Position numbers and translations under genes: made by a program. Positions 8,042 to 24,071 of a DNA stretch of 64,000 nucleotides are shown in pieces. The notes under the pieces are model-generated. The model saw only the letters and a program-made list of their open reading frames with translations, was not told the origin of the DNA and made no database searches. Source of the DNA: Vicinamibacterales bacterium. Its GTDB lineage: Bacteria; Acidobacteriota; Vicinamibacteria; Vicinamibacterales; Fen-181. Position 1 is the first letter of the stretch; every line of letters begins with the position of its first letter. The stretch is from contig DASXVO010000085.1 in assembly GCA_036504215.1 (NCBI GenBank), positions 1 through 64,000 of the forward strand, in the 5' to 3' direction.

Positions 8042-8755
8042 ATGCATTCGATGAAAGTCTGCATTGTCGGGGCCTCTGGGAAACTCGGCAGGCACATGGT
8101 GCAGCACGCGCTCGACCGGGGCTACGAGGTGGTTGGCGTCTGTCGCGAGCGCAGCGTAGGCAAACTCGACGCGTTCAAAGGGCGCATCACAGTCGTCCCC
8201 GGCGGTACGAACGACCGCGAGGTCATCAAGAAGGCTGTCGCAGGGTGTGACGGGGTGCTCACCGTGCTGGTTCCTTGGGGAGTTCACCAGTACTCGTCGG
8301 GGACGGCCCAGGCGGTACTCGACCACGCGCGTCCGGGCGCGCGGCTGATCTTCTCCTGCGGCTGGCACATTACGCGGGACGGCCAGGACGTGTACTCGCG
8401 GACCTTCAAAGCGGCCGTGAAGGTCGTGGGCTGGCTCGCGCGGCTGGTTCGCGCGGTGGAGGTCGACGACCAGGTGGAGGCGTGCCGGCGGGTGTTTGCC
8501 AGCAACACCCGGTGGACGGTCGCGCGCGGGAGCGACCTTGAAGAGGGCGAGAGCCAAGGCCTGCCCGTGTGGAGTCGGCACGTGGGTGATCCCATCCTCG
8601 AGAGCAATATGACGCGCCGCGTGGACTTCGCCCTATTCATGGTAGAGGCCCTCGAGAACGACGAGTTGGTCCACGAAGCCCCGGCAATTGTCGGATGCCG
8701 CACACCCTCGGCGCTCGCACACGCCGCTGCTGTTGGGCCGGGCCATGACCGCTGA
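8042..8755 (+). CDS. NAD(P)-binding oxidoreductase, atypical short-chain/NmrA-like
   Basis: A 237-residue protein. GGAGGTGAGG lies immediately upstream, allowing a start at 8042 or at the second ATG (8051). The N-terminal Rossmann motif MKVCIVGASGKLGRHMV gives GxxGxxG. It is followed by a basic specificity loop (CRERSVGKL), which suggests NADP(H), a DG-VLTVLVPWG strand and an LIFSCGWHI strand. It resembles NAD-dependent epimerase/NmrA-type reductases, but the YxxxK catalytic dyad of classical SDRs is not evident. Substrate is unknown. It sits alone between the GH28 gene and a decayed permease fragment. Confidence 0.75.
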   Translation: MHSMKVCIVGASGKLGRHMVQHALDRGYEVVGVCRERSVGKLDAFKGRITVVPGGTNDREVIKKAVAGCDGVLTVLVPWGVHQYSSGTAQAVLDHARPGARLIFSCGWHITRDGQDVYSRTFKAAVKVVGWLARLVRAVEVDDQVEACRRVFASNTRWTVARGSDLEEGESQGLPVWSRHVGDPILESNMTRRVDFALFMVEALENDELVHEAPAIVGCRTPSALAHAAAVGPGHDR

Positions 8756-8982
8756 ACGGTCCGGCGACGGCCTCCCACGCGACTTCAGCACAAACCGCTT
8801 CACGCTCGCGCTGGCGAACGGAAACTGACGGTCGTCGCCAGCGCCGCCGTCGCGGTGATCGGCATCACACCCCGAACTTCGTGGAGACCGGCGTGGCAGC
8901 CCCCGACTGCTGGCTGAGGGTTCACTCGCCCCCTGGTGCACGCCGATCCACAGTGGCTTCGCGACGGTGAAAGCCCCAGGTC

Positions 8983-9235
8983 GCGCCTGTTTGTCCGCTT
9001 GGCGCCACGCGGCTCGGCCTGGTCAGGCAACTGCTCACCGAAAGCGCCGCAGGCCCCATCGCCGCGGCGGTGGCGCCCGTCCTCACCTGGGGGCTGCTCG
9101 GGGTGGCCGTGACGCTGGTGGCAGAGGCGCCGACTCCCGAGTATTGCCGGTCAGCTACATGGTCGCCCGGCGCACGCGTCAAGTCGGCATCCGAATGGCC
9201 CTCGGCGCGCGGAGGCACGACGTCGTTCCGGGCCG
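8983..9235 (+). pseudogene. Decayed ADOP/MacB-like permease fragments
   Basis: Two FtsX-type permease pieces survive in different frames. 8983-9117 encodes PLGATRLGLVRQLLTES followed by a hydrophobic segment (VLTWGLLGVAVTLVA), the first FtsX domain of an ADOP permease. About 9145-9210, in another frame, encodes SYMVARRTRQVGIRMALGA, the start of the second FtsX domain. The 300 residues normally between them are missing. An intact relative is present at 24072-26750. The surrounding DNA from 8756 to 9296 has no gene I can support. Confidence 0.7.
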
Positions 9236-9296
9236 CGAGCACTCCCGTGATGTCCGTCTCGCCCGGTCGTCACGGTCGCGCGTGACGGCGGTCCAA

Positions 9297-10484
<1,188 letters not shown>

Positions 10485-10553
10485 TCACCGCTTCCCATGG
10501 TCTCGGCCCGGCTCACACACCTCGCTGAGACCACGGGAAGCGCCAGGGCGTGC

Positions 10554-18022
<7,469 letters not shown>

Positions 18023-18111
18023 GAAATGACTCCTTGCTGGGGAACACCGGCTGTTCACAGTCGCAAGCACTGCACGGGGAACCGTAGGTCTCCGCCTCGC
18101 GAGAACCCGTT

Positions 18112-18131
18112 CGGCACGGCCGCGCGTGCCG
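18112..18131. other. Hairpin in the carboxylesterase-receptor gap
   Basis: CGGCACG (18112-18118) and CGTGCCG (18125-18131) form a perfect 7-bp stem with a 6-nt loop, 18 nt after the carboxylesterase stop. The 126-nt gap otherwise shows only the receptor ribosome site. It may modulate read-through from the upstream gene. Confidence 0.35.
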
Positions 18132-18148
18132 TCGCCGGGCGGATCCGT

Positions 18149-19846
18149 TCACGTTCCGCTGGTCAACTTCCGCAGTTCGCGGTCCGGATCGAACTGCACG
18201 GCGCAGGTGTCGTCGAACACCATCACCTCGCCCGCGTCGGGGCTGAAGGCGGGCCATTTCGGCAGGCCCGGGTGGTTCGGGTTGCCGGTGCGCGCGAAGG
18301 CGATCCACGCATCGCTCATCCGCCCGGCCAGCTCCCTGGCCTCGGGCGAGCCGCCCGTCATGGCCGCGCACCGGTCCGTATTGTCGAACACGAATGGCAG
18401 CTCGCTGCAGTGAAACGCCCGCGGCCGGCCGTCGAGAATTGGCGTCTGCCACGTGAACCAGTAGAGGAATGCCGGCGCCGCACCGAGCGCCCGCTTGCGC
18501 GTCGCCTGCACGATGGCGTTGTGGCGTTGCGCTGCGGCCGACATGCGCGAGAAGACGTCCGACGGCCTCGCGCCTGGCATCGCACGCCGGTAGGCGGCGA
18601 CGGCCTGCGCCCCTTGCCCACCATAGGCGGCCGTCGCCCGCGCCTGCAGCTCCTGCTCGGTGATGGCCTCGACACCCGGCGTCTGGATCTCGTTGCCGAA
18701 CTCGTTCAGGGTCGAACCGATCAACATCGGAATGTCCGCGGAGACGGCGGGCGCAACCGGGTCGAACGGGTGATGCGGGACGTGCTTGCCGTCCACGACC
18801 GCCGCGAGCCCGGCGCGGTCGGCAGCGACGAGCCGGGAAAGCCCCCCGGGCCGGCCGGCCGGCCCCATCTTGCGCTGCGCCGCCTGCGCAGCCTCGAGCA
18901 GGTGCGCGTGTGGCATTGTGTGGAGCTGGTCAACTTGCGACGCCGAGAGCCCGAGTTCCGCCAGGGTGAGCGCGGCAAGCTTCGCCGCGCTCTCGGCCGG
19001 CACCATCCGAAGTCCGGACCCGCTGTGCACCGCAGCCCGGTGGAACAGCCCTCGCGCCGCCGGCATCGCCATGACCGTGCTCACCTTTGCGCCACCGCCC
19101 GACTGCCCGAAGATCGTCACATTGCCGGGATCGCCCCCGAAGCTGGCAATGTTGTCGTGCACCCATTGCAGGGCGGCGACGATGTCCAGCATGCCGGCGT
19201 TCCCGGAGTCCGCGTAGCGGCTGCCGCAGGCGCTCAGGTCGAGGTAGCCGAGCACATTCAGTCGGTGGTTGAGCGAGACGACCACGACATCGCCGCGCCG
19301 GCTGAGGCGCTCGCCGTGATACGCCTTCAACTCCTGGCCCGAACCGGCGAGGAACTGGCCCCCGTGGATCCACACGAGCACCGGCCGCTTCTTGTTGTCG
19401 TTCAGCCCCGGCGTCCAGACGTTCACGCGCAGGCAGTCCTCACCGGGCTGCCCGTCGTCCCACTCGAAGACGAATGCCTCTTCGTCGTTCTTCCAGCCCG
19501 TGCGTGGCCCTTGCGGGCACGTCGGCCCGTAGTACATCGCGCTACGGACGCCCGCCCACGGCACCGGCTTGGACGGAGGCGCGAAGCGGGCCTGCCCTTC
19601 CGTGGACGCGGCGTACGGAATGCCCCTGAACGTGAGGATGCCGCCGCTGACGAACCCCCGAACCTTCCCTGCTGCGGTCTCGACGACGGCCTTCCGATCG
19701 GAGGCGATGACGAGCGGAGCCGCCGCGGGGGCCGGTGCCTGCGCCAACGCGGACACCGGCGACGCGGCGCACACGGCCGCCGTGCCCGCGATGGTCACGG
19801 CCCCGGCCAGAACGTCGCGACGGCTCGGCAGCGACTGATCGTCCAT
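18149..19846 (-). CDS. Tat-exported carboxylesterase, type B family
   Basis: 565 residues from the ATG at 19846 (AAGGA upstream). A longer frame to 19939 puts 31 unrelated residues in front of the signal. The N-terminus PSRRDVLAGAVTIAGTAAV is a twin-arginine signal. Type-B carboxylesterase features follow: GIPYAAS, EDCLRVNVWTP (140 region), oxyanion HGG (161-163) and nucleophile S249 in GQSGGG, where most relatives have GESAGG. ELPFVFDN near the C-terminus carries the usual histidine region (FHCSE). Family members hydrolyse p-nitrobenzyl, aryl and fatty esters, and some act on cell-wall phenolic esters. It is first in the minus-strand run leading to the receptor and CE1 array. A two-box element lies 131-162 bp upstream. 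Confidence 0.92.
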   Translation of the reverse strand: MDDQSLPSRRDVLAGAVTIAGTAAVCAASPVSALAQAPAPAAAPLVIASDRKAVVETAAGKVRGFVSGGILTFRGIPYAASTEGQARFAPPSKPVPWAGVRSAMYYGPTCPQGPRTGWKNDEEAFVFEWDDGQPGEDCLRVNVWTPGLNDNKKRPVLVWIHGGQFLAGSGQELKAYHGERLSRRGDVVVVSLNHRLNVLGYLDLSACGSRYADSGNAGMLDIVAALQWVHDNIASFGGDPGNVTIFGQSGGGAKVSTVMAMPAARGLFHRAAVHSGSGLRMVPAESAAKLAALTLAELGLSASQVDQLHTMPHAHLLEAAQAAQRKMGPAGRPGGLSRLVAADRAGLAAVVDGKHVPHHPFDPVAPAVSADIPMLIGSTLNEFGNEIQTPGVEAITEQELQARATAAYGGQGAQAVAAYRRAMPGARPSDVFSRMSAAAQRHNAIVQATRKRALGAAPAFLYWFTWQTPILDGRPRAFHCSELPFVFDNTDRCAAMTGGSPEARELAGRMSDAWIAFARTGNPNHPGLPKWPAFSPDAGEVMVFDDTCAVQFDPDRELRKLTSGT

Positions 19847-19970
19847 GTGGTCGTTGTCCTTCTTCTTCAACAAGGAGGTGAGTCGGTCGGCGCGACCGAG
19901 AGGTCGGCGGCCAGGAATGTGGAGCGTCATGACGCGCACCTGTTTACACTGATACGGAGGCGTTCGTTAG

Positions 19971-20024
19971 CGGTTTGTTACGAGCCGGACCCTGCTGTCA
20001 CGAGCCGGTCACCAGTTTGCGAGC
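19971..20024. promoter_or_regulatory. Candidate LytTR operator, tandem boxes at 20-bp spacing
   Basis: GTTACGAGCCGG (19977-19988) and GTCACGAGCCGG (19997-20008) are direct repeats exactly 20 bp apart. A weaker third copy, TTTGCGAGC, ends at 20024. The flanking block GGTTTGTTACG is repeated before the sugar symporter gene at 23571. The site lies in the divergent region between the carboxylesterase and the LytS/LytTR genes. LytTR regulators typically bind two direct boxes on one face of the helix about two turns apart, which this spacing allows. Confidence 0.6.
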
Positions 20025-20120
20025 ACTCGCGCTACTCTTGCTGAGCGCTGAGCGCGACGCGGTGCCAGGCCGGAGACAGACTTGTCCGGGTGACGTTCGA
20101 GTACAGGGAACGGGGACACG

Positions 20121-21281
20121 ATGCTACGCTCGATCGTCGAAGCGCTTCCGGGCCGGGTCGCGGCGACGGATCCTCCCGTCGAGGCGACCGGAGTCGTGCC
20201 CAGGCGCCGTCCCCCGCGCTGGCTGCTGGTAGCCGGGTTCTGGACCCTGGTCGTGCTGGTCTACTCGACCCGGATGATGCGGGTCGCCCCGTCCGCGTGG
20301 GTCCCGATCTCGTGGTTCGAGTCGCTGAAGATCGCCGCGGCCCAGTGGTACACGTGGGGCCTGCTGTCGTTCGGCATCTACTGGGTGAACCGGAAGCTGC
20401 CCTTCGGGAAGGACGCCCTCGTACGGCGTCTGCTGTGCCACGTGCCACTCAGTCTCGCCTTCACCGTCGGTTACACCTACGTGAACTACGGCGCAACGCT
20501 CCTGCTCGGCACGCCCCTCGACTTGCCCTGGCTCGGACCGTCCCTGCTCGAAACTCTGACCCGCGCCGGCTACCGCCTGGGAACGTTCGTCTACTGGTCA
20601 ATCGCCGCAATCTGCATGGCACTGGACTACCAGAGCGACCTGAAGGACCGCGAGGTCCGCGCCGCCGAGCTGGAGCGCCTGCTGACCGAGGCGCGCCTCG
20701 CCACGCTCCGATCGCAACTCGATCCGCATTTCCTGTTCAACGCGCTGAACTCCATCTCGGCCTACGTCGAGAGCGCGCCGCGCGAGGCGCGCCTGATGAT
20801 CGAGCAACTGGGCGATCTCCTGCGGCTCTCGCTCGAACACGCGGACGAGCAGGAGGTTCCGCTCGAACGCGAGCTCATGTTCGTCGACCGGTACATGCAA
20901 CTCCAGCTCGTCCGGTTCGCCGGGCGGCTCGACGTGCAGGTACGCGTAAACGACGACGTGCTGACAGCCGCCGTGCCGACGTTCATGCTGCAACCGCTCG
21001 TCGAGAACGCGATCCGCCACGGCGTCTCGAAACTCTCGACCGCGGGCTCCATCGAACTGTCGGCCTGGCGCACGGGCAGGAATCTCCGGGTACGCGTGCG
21101 GGACAACGGACCGGGCGTGCCCCCCGGATGGACACTCGACGAGCACGTGGGCATCGGCTTGGGCAACACCCGGGCGCGGCTGGAACAGCTGTACGGAAAG
21201 GGCGAGTACTCGCTCGAGGTGACGACGGACGCTGAGGCGGGTACCTGCGCGGACGTCACGATCCCCTATCACGTCGAATAG
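20121..21281 (+). CDS. LytS-family sensor histidine kinase
   Basis: A 386-residue protein. Four membrane helices occupy residues about 34-165. A short coiled linker (DREVRAAELERLLTEARLATLRSQL) leads to the His_kinase domain with phospho-acceptor H203 in LDPHFLFNALNSI. The ATP-binding part has QPLVENAIRHGV (N box) and DNGPGVPPGW (G box). The family couples membrane signals to a LytTR response regulator, and the next gene, 20 nt downstream, is one. There is no periplasmic sensor domain, so the input is likely sensed in the membrane. Divergent from the esterase operon, it is best read as the local regulator of the carbohydrate locus. Confidence 0.95.
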   Translation: MLRSIVEALPGRVAATDPPVEATGVVPRRRPPRWLLVAGFWTLVVLVYSTRMMRVAPSAWVPISWFESLKIAAAQWYTWGLLSFGIYWVNRKLPFGKDALVRRLLCHVPLSLAFTVGYTYVNYGATLLLGTPLDLPWLGPSLLETLTRAGYRLGTFVYWSIAAICMALDYQSDLKDREVRAAELERLLTEARLATLRSQLDPHFLFNALNSISAYVESAPREARLMIEQLGDLLRLSLEHADEQEVPLERELMFVDRYMQLQLVRFAGRLDVQVRVNDDVLTAAVPTFMLQPLVENAIRHGVSKLSTAGSIELSAWRTGRNLRVRVRDNGPGVPPGWTLDEHVGIGLGNTRARLEQLYGKGEYSLEVTTDAEAGTCADVTIPYHVE

Positions 21282-21301
21282 TTCTGCGGCAGGTGACGAC
21301 C

Positions 21302-22081
21302 ATGGGAAAGATCAGGACGATCGTCGTCGATGACGAAAAGCCCGCGCGGGTGCGTCTGATCGAGTTGCTGAACCGCGAGGCCGACTTCGACGTGCTCGGC
21401 ACGGCGACAGACGGTCGCGAGGCGGTCGACCTGATTCGCGATATCAAGCCCGACCTGGTGTTTCTCGACGTCCAGATGCCGACGCTCGACGGCTTCGGCG
21501 TCCTGCAGGAACTCGCGCCGGACGAACTCCCGGTCGTCATCTTCGTGACGGCGTACGACAAGTACGCCATCCAGGCCTTCGACGCCCATGCGATCGATTA
21601 CCTGCTGAAGCCGTTCAGCGATCAGCGGTTCGAGAGCGCCATCAAGCGCGCCCGCAAGTACCTCGAGACGCCGGAGGCTCGTGAACAGGCCGAACTGCTC
21701 ACGGCGGCCACGCAGGAACGGCGGAGCGTCGACGCGCGCTCCGGCTTCCTCGAGCGGCTCGTGGTGAAGGCGAGCGGCAACGTGACGTTCCTCGATGTCG
21801 ACGACGTGGACTGGATCGAGGCGGCGGGCGTGTACGTGTACTTGCACACCGGGCCCAAGGTCCATCTCTACCGATCGAGTGTCACCCAACTGCTGCAACG
21901 CCTCGATCCGCGCCGGTTCGTCCGGGTCCACCGCTCGGCCGCGGTCAACACGGCGCGGATCAGCGAGCTGCGCGGCCGGTCGCACGGCGACTTCACGGTC
22001 GTCCTGCAGAACGGCGCGGAAGTCGCCATGAGCCGCGGCTACCGCGCGGCCCTGGAATCATGGCTGCGCCAGCCGATTTGA
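21302..22081 (+). CDS. LytTR-family response regulator
   Basis: 259 residues from the ATG at 21302, with GGCAGG just upstream; a GTG at 21293 is an alternative. The receiver domain has the acidic pocket (VVDDEKPAR), phospho-acceptor D56 in LVFLDVQMP, T in FVTAYDKYA and K in DYLLKPFS. A linker of about 40 residues follows. The LytTR DNA-binding domain covers about residues 155-255 (FLDVDDVDWIEAAGVYVYLHT, FVRVHRSAAVNTARI, VAMSRGYR). It forms a two-gene operon with the kinase. Two candidate binding elements lie at 19971-20024 and 23571-23607, upstream of the esterase operon and the symporter. Confidence 0.95.
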   Translation: MGKIRTIVVDDEKPARVRLIELLNREADFDVLGTATDGREAVDLIRDIKPDLVFLDVQMPTLDGFGVLQELAPDELPVVIFVTAYDKYAIQAFDAHAIDYLLKPFSDQRFESAIKRARKYLETPEAREQAELLTAATQERRSVDARSGFLERLVVKASGNVTFLDVDDVDWIEAAGVYVYLHTGPKVHLYRSSVTQLLQRLDPRRFVRVHRSAAVNTARISELRGRSHGDFTVVLQNGAEVAMSRGYRAALESWLRQPI

Positions 22082-22121
22082 CGCCTGCCGCGCTGTTGAA
22101 TTCGGCCACGTGCTGCTGCTT

Positions 22122-23441
22122 CTATCCCCCCACCAACGCCTTGGTAGCATGGACGTGGCCCTTGAGACCGTAGAACGCGATGTAGACATAGCAGAGGATC
22201 GGCACGAAGAACGCGTGCTGGATCCCGATCGCGTCTGCGAAGACTCCCTGGATGACAGGGACGATCGCGCCCCCGACGATGGCCATGCAGAGGATCCCCG
22301 AACCCTGGCCCGTGTGGCGGCCGAGGCCATCGACGGCGAGCGTGAAGATCGTCGGGAACATGATGGAGTTGAACAGCCCCACCGCGAGGATCGCCCACAT
22401 CGAGACATGGCCCGTGGTCAGCATCGTCGTCAGCACCAGGACGGCCGCCGCGCAGGCGTTGAACGTCAGCACGCGACCCGGCCGGATCACCCTCATCACC
22501 CCCGCCCCCACGAATCTGCCGACCATCGCACCGCCCCAGTAGAACGACAGGTAGCGGCCCGCATCCGCCGCCGAGAGGCCGCCGATGTCGGACTGACCGA
22601 GGAAGTTCACAAGAAAGCTGCCGATGGCGACTTCGCCGCCGACGTACACGAAGATCGCCACCGCCCCGAGAACCAGGTGGGGGTACTTCCAGGCGCTCGG
22701 CTGATCGCCGGCCCCCGCAATCCCGTCGCCGGCCGGAGTCGAGGCCGCTTCAATCACTGGCAGTTTCAGAAACGCGAAGACCGCGGCGATCACGAACAGC
22801 GACGCCGCGAGTCCCAGGTAGGGCACCTGCACCGACGCGGCCTCTGCGAACTGGTACGCGGTCAAGTCGGATGAATTCAGCGCCGCCAGTTCTTCCGCGC
22901 TCTTGGCGGCGACCGACAAGATCAGCAACGACCCGAACAGGGGTGCCAGCGTCGTTCCCAGCGAATTGAATGCCTGCGTCAGCGTCAGCCGGCTGGAGGC
23001 CGTCTCCGGCTTGCCGAGAATGGCCACGTACGGATTGGCGGACACCTGGAGGAGCGTAATCCCCGACGCGAGCACGAACAGCGCCGTGAGGAAGATCGGA
23101 TAGGACCGCGTACCCGCGGCCGGGTAGAACATCAGGCAGCCGACGCCGGCGGTCACCAGGCCGATGACGATGCCGCGCTTGTAGCCGACTTTCTCGACAA
23201 TGAGGCCGGACGGGAGCGAGACCACGAAGTAGGCCGTGAAGAACGTGAACTGGATCAACATCACCTGGGTGTAGTTCAGCGAGAACACCGTCTTCAGGTG
23301 CGGAATCAGGATGTCATTGAGGCAGGTGATGAACCCCCACATGAAGAAGAGGGTGGTGAGGATCGAAAGTGCCGCGGTGTAATCCTGCGCGTGTGAAGCG
23401 GACGTCCGTCGCGGTGTCGTCGCCGGTGCTGCCTGGGCCAT
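22122..23441 (-). CDS. Sugar:H+ symporter, FucP-like major facilitator
   Basis: 439 residues from the ATG at 23441, which has AGGAGG seven bases upstream; the longer frame to 23540 is rejected. Twelve membrane helices can be traced. The pattern is that of the fucose/glucose/galactose:H+ symporter branch: [25 protein letters not shown] in helix 1, ANPYVAILG with QAFNSLGT between helices 4 and 5, and [16 protein letters not shown] in helix 8. It would take the monosaccharide released in the periplasm across the inner membrane. It converges with the LytTR gene, and its upstream region shares the operator-like element with the esterase operon. Confidence 0.92.
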   Translation of the reverse strand: MAQAAPATTPRRTSASHAQDYTAALSILTTLFFMWGFITCLNDILIPHLKTVFSLNYTQVMLIQFTFFTAYFVVSLPSGLIVEKVGYKRGIVIGLVTAGVGCLMFYPAAGTRSYPIFLTALFVLASGITLLQVSANPYVAILGKPETASSRLTLTQAFNSLGTTLAPLFGSLLILSVAAKSAEELAALNSSDLTAYQFAEAASVQVPYLGLAASLFVIAAVFAFLKLPVIEAASTPAGDGIAGAGDQPSAWKYPHLVLGAVAIFVYVGGEVAIGSFLVNFLGQSDIGGLSAADAGRYLSFYWGGAMVGRFVGAGVMRVIRPGRVLTFNACAAAVLVLTTMLTTGHVSMWAILAVGLFNSIMFPTIFTLAVDGLGRHTGQGSGILCMAIVGGAIVPVIQGVFADAIGIQHAFFVPILCYVYIAFYGLKGHVHATKALVGG

Positions 23442-23570
23442 ATCGCTCCTCCTGTGACCTTCAGTAGGCTTCGCCTCTGAGAACCGTCGTCGTCTGGTCG
23501 CGCCGGGACTCGGACTTCCGCCTTCCGCCCGCGCGGGCATCTAACCACAGACGATCAGAGAGCGCCTATA

Positions 23571-23607
23571 GGTTTGTTACGGGAGGGACCGGACGGTTGC
23601 GAGCCGG
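23571..23607. promoter_or_regulatory. Candidate LytTR operator upstream of the symporter
   Basis: GTTACGGGAGGG (23576-23587) and GTTGCGAGCCGG (23596-23607) are 20 bp apart, as in the element at 19977-20008. The block GGTTTGTTACG at 23571-23581 is identical to 19972-19982. The boxes lie 135-166 bp upstream of the symporter start; the first copy lies 131-162 bp upstream of the carboxylesterase start, in the same orientation. Confidence 0.6.
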
Positions 23608-23662
23608 CACGGAGGCCCCGAGGCTGTTTGGCTGCGTGATGCTCGGCTCCGCCTGCATCCCC

Positions 23663-23700
23663 TTGCTTACCTAGGGCACTCCCGTGTATGCTCACCTAGG
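23663..23700 (+). promoter_or_regulatory. PadR gene promoter with paired ACCTAGG boxes
   Basis: TTGCTT (23663-23668), 18 bp, TATGCT (23687-23692) reads as a sigma-70 promoter. ACCTAGG occurs at 23669-23675, inside the spacer, and at 23694-23700, over the start site and Shine-Dalgarno sequence (AGGAA at 23698). The palindromic CCTAGG boxes are 25 bp apart. PadR repressors commonly bind paired sites over their own promoter, so autoregulation is likely. Confidence 0.55.
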
Positions 23701-23708
23701 AAACCGAT

Positions 23709-24044
23709 ATGAGCAAACCGACCGATCTCGTTCAGGGCACCCTCGACCTGCTCATCCTGAAGATCCTGGCGCTCGAGCCCTTGCACGGGTGGGCCATCAG
23801 CCTTCGCCTGAAATCCATCTCCAAAGACGTGCTGCAGGTCACCGAAGGATCCCTCTACCCTGCACTGCACAAGCTGGAGCAGGAAGGCTGGATCACGGCC
23901 GAGTGGAAGCAGACCGAGAACAACCGCCGCGCGAAGTTCTATTCGCTCACCCGCCTCGGCAGAAGGCAACTCGCCTCGGAGGCGGCGAACTGGCAGCGGC
24001 TGTCGTCCGCCATCTCGCACGTCATCCGGCTATCGGAGACGTAG
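23709..24044 (+). CDS. PadR-family transcriptional regulator
   Basis: A 111-residue protein of standard short PadR length. The N-terminal winged helix reads LVQGTLDLLILKILALEPLHGWAISLRL, then VTEGSLYPALHKLEQEGWI and RAKFYSLTRLGRRQL, all family hallmarks. The C-terminal dimerisation helix is short. The start lies six bases after AGGAA, overlapping a CCTAGG box. The large ADOP permease gene begins 27 nt downstream. PadR-ADOP pairing is very common in Acidobacteriota, where the regulator probably responds to a compound handled by the permease. Confidence 0.96.
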   Translation: MSKPTDLVQGTLDLLILKILALEPLHGWAISLRLKSISKDVLQVTEGSLYPALHKLEQEGWITAEWKQTENNRRAKFYSLTRLGRRQLASEAANWQRLSSAISHVIRLSET

Positions 24045-24071
24045 GGAGCGCTTCGCAGAGAGGTATTCGGC

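Noticed and set aside
18026-20044. 672-codon plus-strand frame opposite the carboxylesterase
   Set aside because: Shadow of a gene with intact esterase motifs.
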